Assembly (NCBI GenBank): GCA_947561395.2
Contig: OX387182.1
Location: 8,170,595 to 8,234,594, forward strand
Direction: 5' to 3'
Origin: Buxus sempervirens
Lineage: Eukaryota; Streptophyta; Magnoliopsida; Buxales; Buxaceae
Length of the DNA: 64,000 nt
Shown here: positions 50,130 to 61,440 of the stretch, one piece after another
Layout of the letters: each line of letters starts with the position of its first letter
Numbering within the stretch: position 1 is the stretch's first letter
Position numbers and translations under genes: made by a program
Notes under the pieces: generated by a model
Told to the model about the DNA's origin: nothing
Database searches by the model: none
The model's input: only the letters and a program-made list of their open reading frames with translations

Positions 50130-50267
50130 ATGTTGGATCTTAATCTGAATGCTTTTTCTGGTGCTGATTCTACTTGTGATAAAACCAAGAATATAATGGA
50201 CAAGATTCCGGAGGACAAATGGTTGATTCTGGCACTGCGAATTAATCCTTCTTCAAGCTCTGCGTAA
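50130..50267 (+). pseudogene. Possible N-terminal fragment of an AP2/RAP2-7 (TOE)-like factor
   Basis: A 45-codon ORF beginning MLDLNLNAFSGADS, followed after a stop, in another frame, by text reading GGDMDSSSQTTIGDVFVFN (to about 50330). Members of the RAP2-7/TOE branch of AP2 transcription factors start with MLDLNLN, an EAR-like repression motif, and continue with a Ser-rich stretch, as I recall. No AP2 DNA-binding domain follows. It ends about 230 bp before receptor copy 6. A chance match of a short motif is possible. Confidence 0.4.
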
Positions 50268-50562
50268 TGGTGGAGATATGGACTCCTCATCTCAGACCAC
50301 AATTGGTGATGTTTTCGTCTTCAACAAGAGTGAGGAACGCTGTTGAGAACGAAGGTGGCGATTATGGGAAAAGAAAGTTGAAAAAATTCATTTTTCATTT
50401 GATAACGCAACGAGAAGTCGTTATTTGGTGAGGACGAAGACGGCTTAATTGTGACACGCGTCGCCATTTTTTAACCTTTTAGTTGTAAGGTCCGTGTTTG
50501 ACTGAAATTCCCCAGCTTAATTACTACGAAATATTCGGTGATTGCTCGCAAGTTTTGTAGCA

Positions 50563-52089
50563 ATGGTTACCAGAAACAGGCTGTTCTTCTTCCTTTCTAT
50601 TGTGCTTTGTGTGCCTGGCAAGAACCAGTCTTTGCGTCGGAGACGCCATGGCTTCAGGCGAGTCTCTCTCTCCCGACCAGACCCTGACATCTAAAGGTGA
50701 CATTTTTGAACTGGGTTTCTTCAGACGAGGGGAGTCCCTGAACACCTACGTTGGCATCTGGTACAAAAATATCTGGGATAAAACTGTAGTTTGGGTGGCC
50801 AACAGAGAAAAACCTCCATACACTTTTTCTTCTCGGCTAAGGCTAATCCTCTCTGAAGAAGGTAATCTACACCTCATGGATTCACAACTCCAGGTTTGGT
50901 CAACTAATCTGCCCTCTACTAAGGGGAATTCTACAGTGGCAGTTCTTGACAATGGAAATCTTGTTTTGATAGATGGGTCCAAGATCCTTTGGCAGAGTTT
51001 TGATTACCCAGCAAACCTGTTACTTCCGGGTGCAAAAATTGGGTTTAACAAACTCACCAAAGCATCTCAAGTCATTATTCCATGGAAAAGTAGAGAAGAT
51101 CCAGCACCAGGGATGTTCTCTCTTGGGGTAGACCCAGATGGATCCCAACTTTATTTAGAGTGGAACAAGTCCCAAAGGTACTGGACTAGTGGTGCATGGA
51201 ATGGCCACTTTTTCAGCAAAGTTCCCGAAATGAATGAAAAGAAACTAAAAGAAGTCTTCAATTTCAGCTTCATCTCGAATGAAAACGAAAGCTTCTTCAC
51301 ATACTATGTTTATGATACTTCCATATACTCTGTACTTGGAATTGATCTAACAGGGGAAATCAAGTTATTAACTTGGTTAAAAGGGGTTTCAGAACCGACG
51401 GAGTTTTTGTCACTACCCAGGCAGAAGTGCGAGATTTATGGTGCATGTGGAGCTTTTGGTATCTGCCTTCGACAAGACTCAATCTCTTGTGCGTGTTTGG
51501 ATGGTTTTGATCCACTCTATCGGGAAAATCAAGGCTTGAATGATTGGTACAAAGGGTGTTCGAGAAAATACCCCCTACAATGTCAGAACGAAACTTCCAG
51601 CAATGGGAAACAAGATGGTTTTTTACTGAAGTCCAACATAAGATTACCTACAAATGCGCAACCATTGACAGTTGGTGGTGCTCAACAATGCAAATTATCT
51701 TGCTTGAACAACTGTTCTTGTGCTGCTACGCTTATGGTGACGGTCAATGTTTAATTTGGAATGGAGACCTATTCAACCTCAAGCAATTCAATGAGAGTCA
51801 TGGTAGTGATCTCTATGTAAGACTTTCTGATTCAGAGCTTCCAACGCCTACAGCTAAAACTAAAGCTAAGAAGCCAATATGGTTGATTGTCACATTGCCT
51901 ACTGTTATATCAATGCTTATTTTGTGTTTCTTCATATGGTATATGCGAAAGAGGAAGCTCAAACAAAGAGGTAAGGATAGGATTCATAGTGTCTAAACCA
52001 ATTTCCGTTTCTTAATACCATGATCTCTTTAATTATATGAAACAGGGGAAAGGGAGAAAGGTGAAGACCTGTTATTGTTTAATATTGGT
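50563..52089 (+). pseudogene. G-type lectin S-receptor-like kinase copy 6: S-domain exon with frameshifts, no kinase
   Basis: Exon 1 is 50563-51970. The ATG at 50563 matches the other copies, but one extra T near 50610 shifts the frame within the signal peptide; the rest then reads open from about 50600 to 51754 (B-lectin, S-locus, EGF-like CEIYGACGAFGIC, PAN). A one-base deletion near 51737 in the PAN domain shifts the frame again, after which PAN end, membrane helix (LIVTLPTVISMLILCFFIWYM) and a GT donor at 51971 are intact. Exon 2 starts at 52047 and ends after about 43 bases where foreign DNA begins. Kinase exons are absent. Only two single-base changes break the ectodomain, so decay is recent compared with copies 2, 4 and 5. 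Confidence 0.88.
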
Positions 52090-52440
52090 GTGCGCACCCG
52101 ATTTCGGCCTCACGCGAGGTGCATGGCGAAGTGATGCTCACCTCGGGATTGTTTGGAGTCACCACTGCCTGAGAGGTGCAGGCAGACACAAAGGGGCACC
52201 TATCCGGGCCTAATTATTCTGGTCTGCGGCTTTCTAGAGATCTGAGCAAGTTCTCGGTTACGTCTAGGGAAGTCCAAAGATACCCTAGCCTGCCCCGTCA
52301 ATTGACAGGTCCCATGGGTCTCCTTGGTTTGAGTCAACTTAGTTCTCATCCAATTCCTAGGCCAACATGCACACTTATTTGGTCTGGTGGGGACCACTGA
52401 GGGTGTGGGTCCCCTTTTTATTTGATTTTATCTTTTTGGG
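52089..52440. mobile_element. Unclassified transposon-like sequence truncating receptor copy 6
   Basis: Starts TGTGCGCACCCG exactly where receptor homology ends, which would suit an LTR start. GC content is higher than around it. No matching end, target duplication or coding region was found, so the class is open. Confidence 0.35.
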
Positions 52441-53281
52441 AAATTTACACTAACACCCCCTGAGGTTTGGGAAAGTGTCACGGACACCCCTTATGGTTCA
52501 AAAGCGATCACTTACTACCCCCGTATTTTGAAAAAACATCGCTTACACCCCTTGCCGTTACTTTGCCCACATACGCCGTTGGGTATTTTTCTCAAATGGA
52601 GGAAATGCCCCTGTTTAAAACACTCTTCTCTTCGTTCGTTCTCCTTTCTCCAAGAGAGAAATTGAAATGCCCTAATCTCCAAGACCCTTCTTTTCATTTG
52701 TTCAACTTTCTCCAAGAGAGAAATCGAAATGCCCTAATCGCTTCATTCTCCTTCTCCTTCGCTTTGGTCTCCTTTCTCCAAGAGAGAAATCGAAATGCCC
52801 TAATCGCCATCTTCGTTTTCCTAATAACCTAATGCCATCTTCGTTTTCCTAATGCCCTAATGCCATCTTCGTTCTCTTCTCCAACTTTGAGAACTCGAAG
52901 TGAAGATGCCCTAATTGCTTCGTGTTCCTTCTCCTTCGCATCCCTTTCGCGAAGAAACCAGATGAGATTGCATTTGCTCCATCTAGAGGTCAGCAATGGA
53001 ATATAAAGAGAGAACGAAGCCTCTCTCTCTCTATCTGTTTCACTCCAGAAAGCTCGCTTTCTCTCTGGTCCTCTCTCTGCGAGGTTCACTCCAGGAAGCT
53101 TTCTTCAACGCCTTTTCTCATCGCAGGTAAACTCAAATCTTCTCTTCTCGTCATTTCCATCTACTTCTTACTTCCATGGAAACGATCGATCATCTAAACC
53201 ATCCACGTTTTTTGTTTTTCTTCTTCTTTTCTGTCTTTTTTTTTGGGGGATTGGGTTGTTGGTAATATCTGATTTGGAGAA
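52441..53281. other. Possible Mutator-like end, short tandem repeats and 5' leader of the PPR fragment
   Basis: 52438-52475 (gggaaatttacactaacacc and on) resembles ends common in plant Mutator-like elements; no inverted partner was seen. The word tttctccaagagagaaat recurs at 52645, 52707 and 52773 (62 and 66 bp apart). An exon-intron border gcag/gtaaac lies at 53126, and ttgggttgttggtaat occurs twice (near 53250 and 53296). Confidence 0.4.
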
Positions 53282-53822
53282 TTGTTTATGGGGATTGGGT
53301 TGTTGGTAATAATGAAATTTGGGTTTGAAGCATATGTCTTTGTGGGTAGTTGTTTGGTCGATATGTACACAAAAGCCGGATTAATTTGCGATGCGAATCA
53401 AGTTTTCGATGAAATGTTGGAGAGAAACTTGGTTTTATATAATACTATGATCACAGGTTTATTACGGTTTGGGATGATTGAAGAGTCAAAGAATTTGTTC
53501 TATGATATGCCTAAAAAGGATTCAATTTCATGGAAAACGATGGTTACGGGGCTAACACAGAATGGTTTGGAGAGAGAAGCACTGGACATGTTTAGAGAGA
53601 TGAGATTGGAAGGCTTGGCTATAGACCAATTCACTTTTGGAAGCATTTTGACTGCTTGTGGAGGTCTGTTTGCCTTGGAACAAGGTAGACAGATCCATGC
53701 TTATATAATCAGGACTGATTATAAGGACAATGTCTTTGTCGGTAGTGCTCTTGTTGATATGTATTCCAAGTGTAGAAGCATAAACTCAAATCTTCTCTTC
53801 TCGTCATTTCCATCTACTTCTT
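53128..53822 (+). repeat. 42-bp direct repeats bracketing the PPR fragment
   Basis: taaactcaaatcttctctt and the following 23 bases occur at 53128-53169 and again at 53781-53822, identical as read. The second copy replaces the PPR coding sequence at its truncation point. Confidence 0.88.
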
Positions 53823-53887
53823 TTCTTTTGGTAGTTGTAGAGGCTAAATCCTCTTTCATTAATGTGTTGAATGGATTTAACTTTTAA
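53282..53887 (+). pseudogene. Pentatricopeptide repeat (PLS/DYW-class) gene fragment
   Basis: Codons for about 165 residues match a plant PPR protein: FGFEAYVFVGSCLVDMYTKAG, VFDEMLERNLVLYNTMITG, LFYDMPKKDSISWKTMVTG, QNGLEREALDMFREMRLEG, FTFGSILTACGGLFALEQGR and NVFVGSALVDMYSKC. The order and wording closely follow the Arabidopsis At1g68930-type protein as I remember it. Such proteins bind organelle RNA for editing or processing. After MYSKCRSI the coding text stops at 53780 and the frame runs into a copy of intron sequence also present at 53128-53169. The remaining PPR motifs and the E/DYW tail are missing, so it is a truncated copy; the short ORF could still be translated. Confidence 0.8.
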
Positions 53888-55557
53888 CTCAAATCTGGCA
53901 AAACTAATCCATGATCAGAAGTGGAGATTGTGGAGATTTAACTTTTGGTAGTGGAATGAGTTGAGCTTTAGCATCCACATATATTTCTTGAAGAATTATA
54001 TGACTTTTTTTATTTCTTTGTTACTTTTTAATAGGGGCACTACAATGTAGGAGGTGTTGAGGCAATGACCCCCATCCTATGTATTAATGGAGCAAAGAAA
54101 TGTAATACCAAGTTCTCCCCAGAACATTATTTGTGAAATAAAAACATATGAATATTATCTTCAGCAAATACAAATAGCGAATTGTGGAACGTTTTCTAGG
54201 TGTAGTAGAGTTTCATATTCTCCCTGAAAATTTTCTTCCAAACTTCTGCTCAAGACTTTATCCACAAGGACAAAGAAAGAAGTGGAGAGCAGATTAGCTT
54301 GTCCCAAAAGTCCAGGTAGAAGTAAAGAAATCATGCATTCCTTACTGGAAAACAATGGCAACCCAAAAAATGAGCAAGATTCTACAATTGATTTGACAAT
54401 CCGAACTTCCTAAAACTGATTACATAAACTTCTAGTTTATCCCATTGTTGAGATTAGCCATGTTGATTTTTAGAATAAAATTGCCTCCAAATAATTTCTG
54501 TCGAACTCTTGAGGTAGTTCATGAACCAAAGCAATATTTTCAGTGATCTTTCTTGAAAATTGGCTCAATTATTTTGGACTAATAGGCACTCTTTCCTAAG
54601 AAGGAAAAGTGATGGATTTGTCCTTTATATTGATGGAATTCATGTGTGTAAATCTGTACATGTTTCCCTATATGTATCCATGTTTAATTTCTAGTTGTAT
54701 CCATCTTTATAATATTATTAATTATACTGTATAATATTTGTTTGTCCCCAGAATAAAATTAGTGCATTTATTTATTTTCAAATTAAAACTTTGTTATTTC
54801 TTGATTGCTGTGTTTTCTTTGGTGTCCACTAGAAAACAAAAAAAAAAAGTTAATTCCATCTGACTTCTAAACTTAGTAATTCCAGCTAATATGTGTAAGC
54901 AACAAACAATTTGGATTTATATACACAAAAACCAAACAACAAAACAACTAATATGTTTTCAGTCATCAAAACACCATTTAGTTCAACTTGAGATCAGAGT
55001 AGCCCATTCCAGATTCCAAGATGACTAGGAGAAGGGTTGATAGATACACACATACTGTCATGAGTCAAACAACAGAAAAACTAAAAATTTTCAGTTTGCA
55101 AAACACCATTAATCTTGGGTCAAATTTCTGGTTGGAAGAATGAGTGATTAGACTACCTTTTGTTTTACTTTATTTTGTTTTGCTTGTTGTAAAGTTGTAA
55201 TTGTTTGAAGTGTATTTTTGGATAATTATGTTCAGTTTTAATTGGAATTGAGTTCTAATTATGTTCAGTTTTAATTGGAATTGAGTTTTTCCATCTTTGA
55301 TAGGAAAAATGATTGCAATACAATGTCCATGTGCATAAGGGAAATGTTTAATTCTAAAATCGCACACCCAAAAGAATCCTGGTAGAGAATTCTACCGATG
55401 CCCATATTGGGTAAGTATCAACTTCTAAACAATTCCAATCTATTATGAAAACAAAATAAGTCTTTATAAATGTACTAAAAAAAACAAAGATTTTTTTCTT
55501 ATTGATGCAGAAACATAATGACTGTGGGTTCTTTTTGTGGGCTAATGAATGCAAAAT
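53888..55557. other. Intergenic DNA, no gene recognised
   Basis: AT-rich. A direct repeat of about 34 bp (ttatgttcagttttaattgg, near 55227 and 55259) is the only structure noted. Short minus-strand ORFs here show no domain. Confidence 0.5.
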
Positions 55558-57832
55558 TGTAGACACCCCAAATTGCACAAACAATCATCAAAAATCATTA
55601 TCTCCCGGAAAGCCAGCACAGAATTTGAAGAAAATAAACTTTTACCTGTATCCGGATTGAGTATCCGGATACAAGTACCCTTTCCCGTATCCGGATAGTC
55701 ATACCGGATACGTGTGAGCCTTAGCGTATCCGGTACCATGTACCGGATACCTTAAAGCCCTTTGTTATCCGGCCTGATATACCGGATACCTTAAGTTTGC
55801 TCAAAATTAGGGTTTTCCGAGAGCTTTTCACTTTTACCATCATGTCCCTCATTAAAGGAGGGGAAATCGCGGAAATAACCTTAGGGTTTAGGTTGGAGGG
55901 GTTCTAGACGTTAAGTTGTGTCTACCAATGACCTTAGCCCTTGCCTATAAATAGGAGCCTCCTCCTTGAGCAAATGGCACACAACTCTTGTTTTGAATTC
56001 TCGCAAAGAAGAACTCCAAGAGAAGAAGAAAACCGCTGTGGAATCGCCTCCAGCACTCAGGTAAGCCTCAACTTTTCTTTTTATTTTCTGTCTTTACATT
56101 CCTAGATCTAGATCTCTTCTTCTACCTTTCTGTAGTGTAAAGCCTTGATTGTATGTGTGGAAATCCTTCCCCGGCTCAAAGTATCTCAAGACTCCCCTAG
56201 CCGTAAAACGTGAAGACGGATCTAGGAGAAACGAGACTGGGGATTGACCCTAGTGCTAGAACCTATGTAGCATAAGGCCTTTTTGATTGATTGTAAACCG
56301 TTCCATATTCAAAGTACCCTTGATTATCTTAAAGAGAACAGAGGGAAACGATAATGGAACGGAACCCTAGGCTATGCTAGAACCTATTTTATTGAATCTA
56401 TATGCATGTGTATGGATCTTGCTAGGTTTTATTCACTTTTGCACACATATCACTATTTTGGCGGGATAGGCTCATATTTGGGGTTTATTGCATTTATTGT
56501 GATAAATCTCAAATAAATGGGCTCAATCAATTCTGGAATGCCTTTCGGATGATTTTGAAGTATTTGTGTTCATCTTACACGAATTTCATTTTTTATCAAT
56601 TTTCGGATTTGGTTTTTACTCAAAAATGGCTTAGCTTGACAGCACCTGTACCCTTACTTCGGACGTCCGTAACTTCATCATCCGGATGAATTTTGGGGTG
56701 ATTTTAGAACCATGGTAAAGGTGAGGCTGTCTAGTTTATGTTCACCAAATTTCATGAATTTCTCTCTAGCCGATTTTTGACACCTTTCTGTCGAAGTTGA
56801 GTGGACAGTTCAGGTCCAAGTACAGAACTTGTCACTTCGACGGACCGCCATGTGTTCGTTTTAAGTCCGATTCGAGTGATTTTTATTTCTGGGTACTCCT
56901 TTATGAGTCTATTTTCAAATCCAGTTGGTTTCATAATTTTTGAATTCCATTTGAATTATTGGTAGCCGATTTACTCAGAACTGCTCATTTGCATTTTTCT
57001 GGGTAAATCTGTGATCTTCGGGGCCTGTTCGGGAGACCACCCAAGGCACGTCCGAAGGGATTTTTGTATGAGGCTAGTTTCTCTGGAAAGATGGCCATAC
57101 AGACTTCAATCACACCAAATTTCACGGATTCCTATGTAGTGGAGTTTTCTAGACAATTTTCCAAAGTTGCCCACTTACCACTTTTAAAAATCCCCAGCAG
57201 CAACTTCAAAGGAGCATAACTCCTAGATTTTTCATCGAAATGAAGTGAAATTTTGCATAAGACTCTTATTTACCCTAGTCTTTCAAATGGATTTGGTTTG
57301 GTTCATTTTAGAATTGGATTTGAATGATTTCAAGGCAAATGGCATACTTTTTACCGAATTTTCCGGATTTGATTTAACTTGGTTTTAGGCAACTTGAGCT
57401 TTGATTTCCATCTTTTGAGATATTCCAGAAGTGATATCGACATAAGAGAGGATCTAAAATCCATTTAGATCTTCATGTGAAAATATCATACATTGTTCCT
57501 TTTTCAAGGCTTTTTCATGATTTTTAGCAAGCTTCTTATTTTCTTTTTAGCATGAACATACACTTGGCAACCACTTCGTGTGGATGAATGGGGGTGCCTA
57601 ACACCTTCCCCCGTTCATAATCTAATCCCCTTACCCATCTCTGGATTTGATTTTCAAGTAGGGTTATTTTTATCCTAGAATTTGTCTTTTGGCTATTTTT
57701 GCATATTTTGAACTCTTTGGTGTCCATTCTCACCCCAAAATCATGAATGGTGGCGACTCTCCCAATTTTTGCGTTGAGCCCGTGTGTTGACGGAGGGACG
57801 ATCACTCCGGTGATTTTTTCCCATGTCTCACA
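55558..57832 (+). repeat. 5' LTR (2275 bp) of the gypsy element
   Basis: TGTAGACACCCC to TGTCTCACA, sister to the solo LTRs at 6828 and 31470. TATA box tataaata at 55946. The taaaacgtgaaga word is near 56203 and gtgcctaacaccttccc near 57592. It lacks the G run and hairpin of its two sisters. Confidence 0.9.
55648..55789. repeat. Four 25-bp dyads GTATCCGG-N9-CCGGATAC in the LTR
   Basis: 55648-55672, 55687-55711, 55726-55750 and 55765-55789 (the last with ttatccgg as left arm). Starts are exactly 39 bp apart each time. They end about 160 bp before the TATA box. Confidence 0.9.
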
Positions 57833-57834
57833 AC

Positions 57835-57852
57835 TGGCGACTCTGCTGGGGA
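57835..57852 (+). other. Primer binding site of the gypsy element
   Basis: tggcgactctgctgggga two bases after the LTR end. It begins TGG, complementary to a tRNA CCA end. Tat/Ogre elements usually use an arginine tRNA; the tRNA here was not verified. Confidence 0.75.
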
Positions 57853-58099
57853 CTTATGGATTTAAGCCATTTTGTGTATATTCATGCTTTTTCATCACTT
57901 TTGAATGCTTGCTATTTTGTTTGTTTTATTTGTGCATAATGTTGTATTCTAAATCAGATTGGGATGCTTTTGAATTTTATATGAACCAAGTCATGTACGT
58001 TTTGCTTGATGTTGCCTAAAGGTTGATTTAGGAAAAGCCTATTTTGAAACATGATTTGGATGTGTTTTATGATGACATGCTTTGATTTAAGTTGTTATG

Positions 58100-58620
58100 C
58101 CATGAAAAAGAAAATTTCAAAATCTGGAAATTTGGTGTAAATTTTGAGTATTCGAGCATGCTTCCCATGAATAATGCTTTTTGCGCTTAATGGTTGTTTT
58201 ATGCCATGATTTGAACTTGGGGGTATGGAATGACATAAGTTGAGCATGAAAACAATGAAAAAAAATCTGAAATGCTTAGTGGGAATTGTGGGGATTTTCA
58301 AGCATATGTTTCCCAAGCTAAAAGCTTGTTATGTCATATTGTTAGCTTCTGGGTTTTAGGTTTGGATTTGGGCATAAAACCATGTCACTTGAGCATCCAA
58401 TTGAAGAAAAAAAATCTGGAAATTTTAATGTATTTTGGGGAGATCTTAAGCATGTTTTACCTCATTGAAACACTTTTGAACCATGTCAAGTAGTGCTAAA
58501 ATTTTAGGCTCCAATTTGGGGTAGGAATGGTACACTTTGAGCATGAAAAAGAGCATGAAATCTGGGATTTTAGGGAATGCTTTTGAGTTTCAAGCATGCT
58601 TACATGATTTAATGGTTGTT
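58100..58620. repeat. Degenerate ~146-bp tandem repeats in the leader
   Basis: The word aagcatg(c) followed by ttt/ccc and preceded by a tctgg/gggatttt stretch recurs near 58155, 58301, 58449 and 58593. Units are strongly diverged and have no conserved ORF. Confidence 0.6.
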
Positions 58621-59403
58621 TGTACAAATGACATGTTTTGTATAACACTTTTTGGGCATCTAATATTTTTTGTGCATATTTAGTTGTTTTGGTGCTCGCT
58701 TGCTTGTATTTAGCTTCATTATCTTTGTCATTTGTACCTTGGCTTGAAATTGAATGCATGGCTACGAAAAAGAGTGGCAAGGGGCTGGGACGTTGTGAAT
58801 GTTACCACCATTTAAAATTGCACTTGAGCACTTGAAACAATTTGCACAGCCTACCCTTTACCTATTAGGAAGTTGAACCATGAATGTGTGTAGCTTGGCG
58901 CACCGAGGTCGTGACTTCGGAAAGCGAAAGTGAAAACATTTACCTTAGAATTTGGGTCAATGATGTGATGACAATGGGATCTGTGATTCGATTCCGGGCA
59001 TCACTAGACTTGAGTTCTAAGTTGCCAATTAAGCCAAAACCCAAAAAACCATACGCTTGAAGGTGGAGAAACACGTTTTCAGCTAAAAGCACACAATTGC
59101 GTTTGGGGAATTGGGTGTAAATATGGGAAGGCCGTTTGCATGTTTTACAGGCCAAGGTATAATGTGAATACCATATTGAATGAAGGTAATATAAGGTGGC
59201 AAGGTAAAACCATGTTCTTTTCATGAATTTGGGGATTTTGCAAGTATGATGTCCAAGCCCAATTTGGGGCAAGTTTTGAAGGTCAAATTAAGGTGAACAT
59301 CAATTGGGAATGAAAAAAAATCAAATCTGGTGAAAAAGATGAGTCAAAAAGGGCCATTTCGGCAATAACCGGCAACTCAGGCCGGTTAATAACAGCTCTA
59401 ATC

Positions 59404-59506
59404 GTATCCGGTACATATTTCCAGATACAAGGACATATGCGGATATCCGGTTAGGCTGACCGGATACAATAAGGCATATTCTTATCCGGAATAGTATACC
59501 GAATAC
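59404..59506. repeat. Three more 25-bp TATCCGG/CCGGATA dyads in the leader
   Basis: 59404-59428, 59443-59467 and 59482-59506, again with starts exactly 39 bp apart. Same arms and N9 spacing as the LTR array at 55648, with a few arm mismatches (ccagatac, ccgaatac). Confidence 0.88.
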
Positions 59507-59809
59507 ATTCAAAAAATGCACAAATTGGCTTTTCAGCCCAAATTTTCAAAATAAAATGCCTAAAACACTGTGGATAATCCTTAGGCACCCCGAAAAGAAC
59601 ATAAGAAATGTTCCCAAAAATTAGAAAAAAATAAAAAAATACAAAAGGAAAAAAACAAAAAAAAGAATAAAATAAAATATTCTTTCAGGGTTTAACCTAA
59701 GTCTGAAAATCAAAGAGGAAACCAAGGTGTCATATTTGTGACACCAACTCAACTCAAACATGTGTCAATCAAACTCTGGAACTTGAAAACTGAGAAAATT
59801 CAGCAAATT

Positions 59810-61220
59810 TGAAGAAGAAAAAAAAAACCTTTGGTTGGTTATTTTTATCAACCAAATCAAAAAAAAAAATGAAAACCTTGGTTGGTTATTTTTATCAATC
59901 AAATCAAAAAAAAAGTGGGACACTTGGAAGCCCTAGAATATTCCATGAAAACTATGGTTGGTTACTTTTATCAATCAAATCAAATAAAAAAAAATGAAAA
60001 CCTTTGGTTGGTTATTTTTATCAATCAAATCAAATAAAAAAAAATGAAAACCTTTGGTTGGTTATTTTTATCAATCAAATCAAAAAAAAATTTGAAAACC
60101 TTGGTTGGTTATTTTTATCAATCAAATCAAAAAAAAAATGAAAACTTTGGTTGGTTATTTTTATCAATCAAATCAAAAAAAAAATGAAAACCTTGGTTGG
60201 TTATTTTTATCAATCAAATCAAAAAAAGTGGGACACTTGGAAGCCCTAGAATATTCCATGAAAACCTTTGGTTGGTTATTTTTATCAATCAAATCAAAAA
60301 AAAAATGAAAACCTTGGTTGGTTATTTTTATCAATCAAATCAAAAAAAGTGGGACACTTGGAAGCCCTATAATATTCCATGAAAACCTTTGGTTGGTTAT
60401 TTTTATCAATCAAATCAAAAAAAAAAATGAAAACCTTTGGTTGCTTATTTTTATCAATCAAATCAAAAAAAAATGAAAACCTTGGTTGGTTATTTTTATC
60501 AATCAAATCAAAACATTTGTGGGATACTTGGATAGAATATTCCAAGACACCTTTGGTTGGTTATTTTTATCAATCAAATCAAAACATTTGTGGGATACTT
60601 GGAAGCCCTAGAATATTCCAAGACACCTTTGGTTGGTTATTTTTATCAATCAAATCAAAACATTTGTGGGATACTTGGATAGAATATTCCAAGACACCTT
60701 TGGTTGGTTATTTTTATCAATCAAATCAAAACATTTGTGGGATACTTGGAAGCCCTAGAATATTCCAAGACACCTTTGGTTGGTTATTTTTATCAATCAA
60801 ATCAAAACATTTGTGGGATACTTGGATAGAATATTCCAAGACACCTTTGGTTGGTTATTTTTATCAATCAAATCAAAACATTTGTGGGACACGTGGAAGC
60901 CCTAGAATATCCCATGAAAACCTTGGTTGGTTATTTTTATCAATCAAATCAAAAAAAAAATTGGGACCCTTGGAAGCCCTAGAATATTCCATGAAAACCT
61001 TGGTTGGTTATTTTTATCAATCAAATCAAAAAAAAAAATTGGGACCCTTGGAAGCCCTAGAATATTCCATGAAAACTTTGGTTGGTTATTTTTATCAATC
61101 AAATCAAAAAAAAAATTGGGACCCTTGGAAGCCCTAGAATATTCCATAAAAACCTTGGTTGGTTATTTTTATCAATCAAATCAAAAAAAGTGGGACCCTT
61201 GGAAGCCCTAGAATATTCCA
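59810..61220. repeat. Tandem/higher-order array around ggttggttatttttatcaat
   Basis: More than 20 copies of a core ggttggttatttttatcaat followed by caaatcaaa and an A run. Short units (about 46 bp) add only gaaaacctt; long units add gggacacttggaagccctag and attccatgaaaac; a third type uses catttgtgggatac and attccaagacacc, alternating with and without aagccct between 60500 and 60890. The array lies between the dyads and gag. It stays open in some frames (for example 60379-61137) only because of its unit lengths. Confidence 0.92.
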
Positions 61221-61440
61221 ACACAAAATCAAAACAACAAAAAAAAAAAAAACAAACAAAAAATCAAAAAAATCTGGATTGGTGTTCACCTAACCTACTG
61301 GTTTACATATATAGGGGTGTGACTCAAGTTAAATGGAAACTAACATGTTCTATTCATTTTTTACTCAGGTACATTTACTTTCGACCCAGGTGCACTTATT
61401 TGCAGTCATTGCTCCCGTGACCAGATCCAAAGCAAGAGCC

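Noticed and set aside
52438-54050. Pack-MULE carrying the PPR fragment
   Set aside because: A Mutator-like end may be present at 52438, but no inverted partner or 9-bp target duplication was found.
54161-54361. 66-codon minus-strand ORF as a gene piece
   Set aside because: No domain, no partner exons; chance ORF is the simpler reading.
57855-59800. Ogre-type extra ORF upstream of gag
   Set aside because: Searched for a long ORF in the leader; the longest are about 110 codons, on either strand, without recognisable motifs.
60379-61137. 252-codon ORF in the leader array
   Set aside because: It consists only of repeat units (GWLFLSIKSKKK and so on), other frames and the opposite strand are also open, and frame depends on unit length. 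Not a real protein gene.
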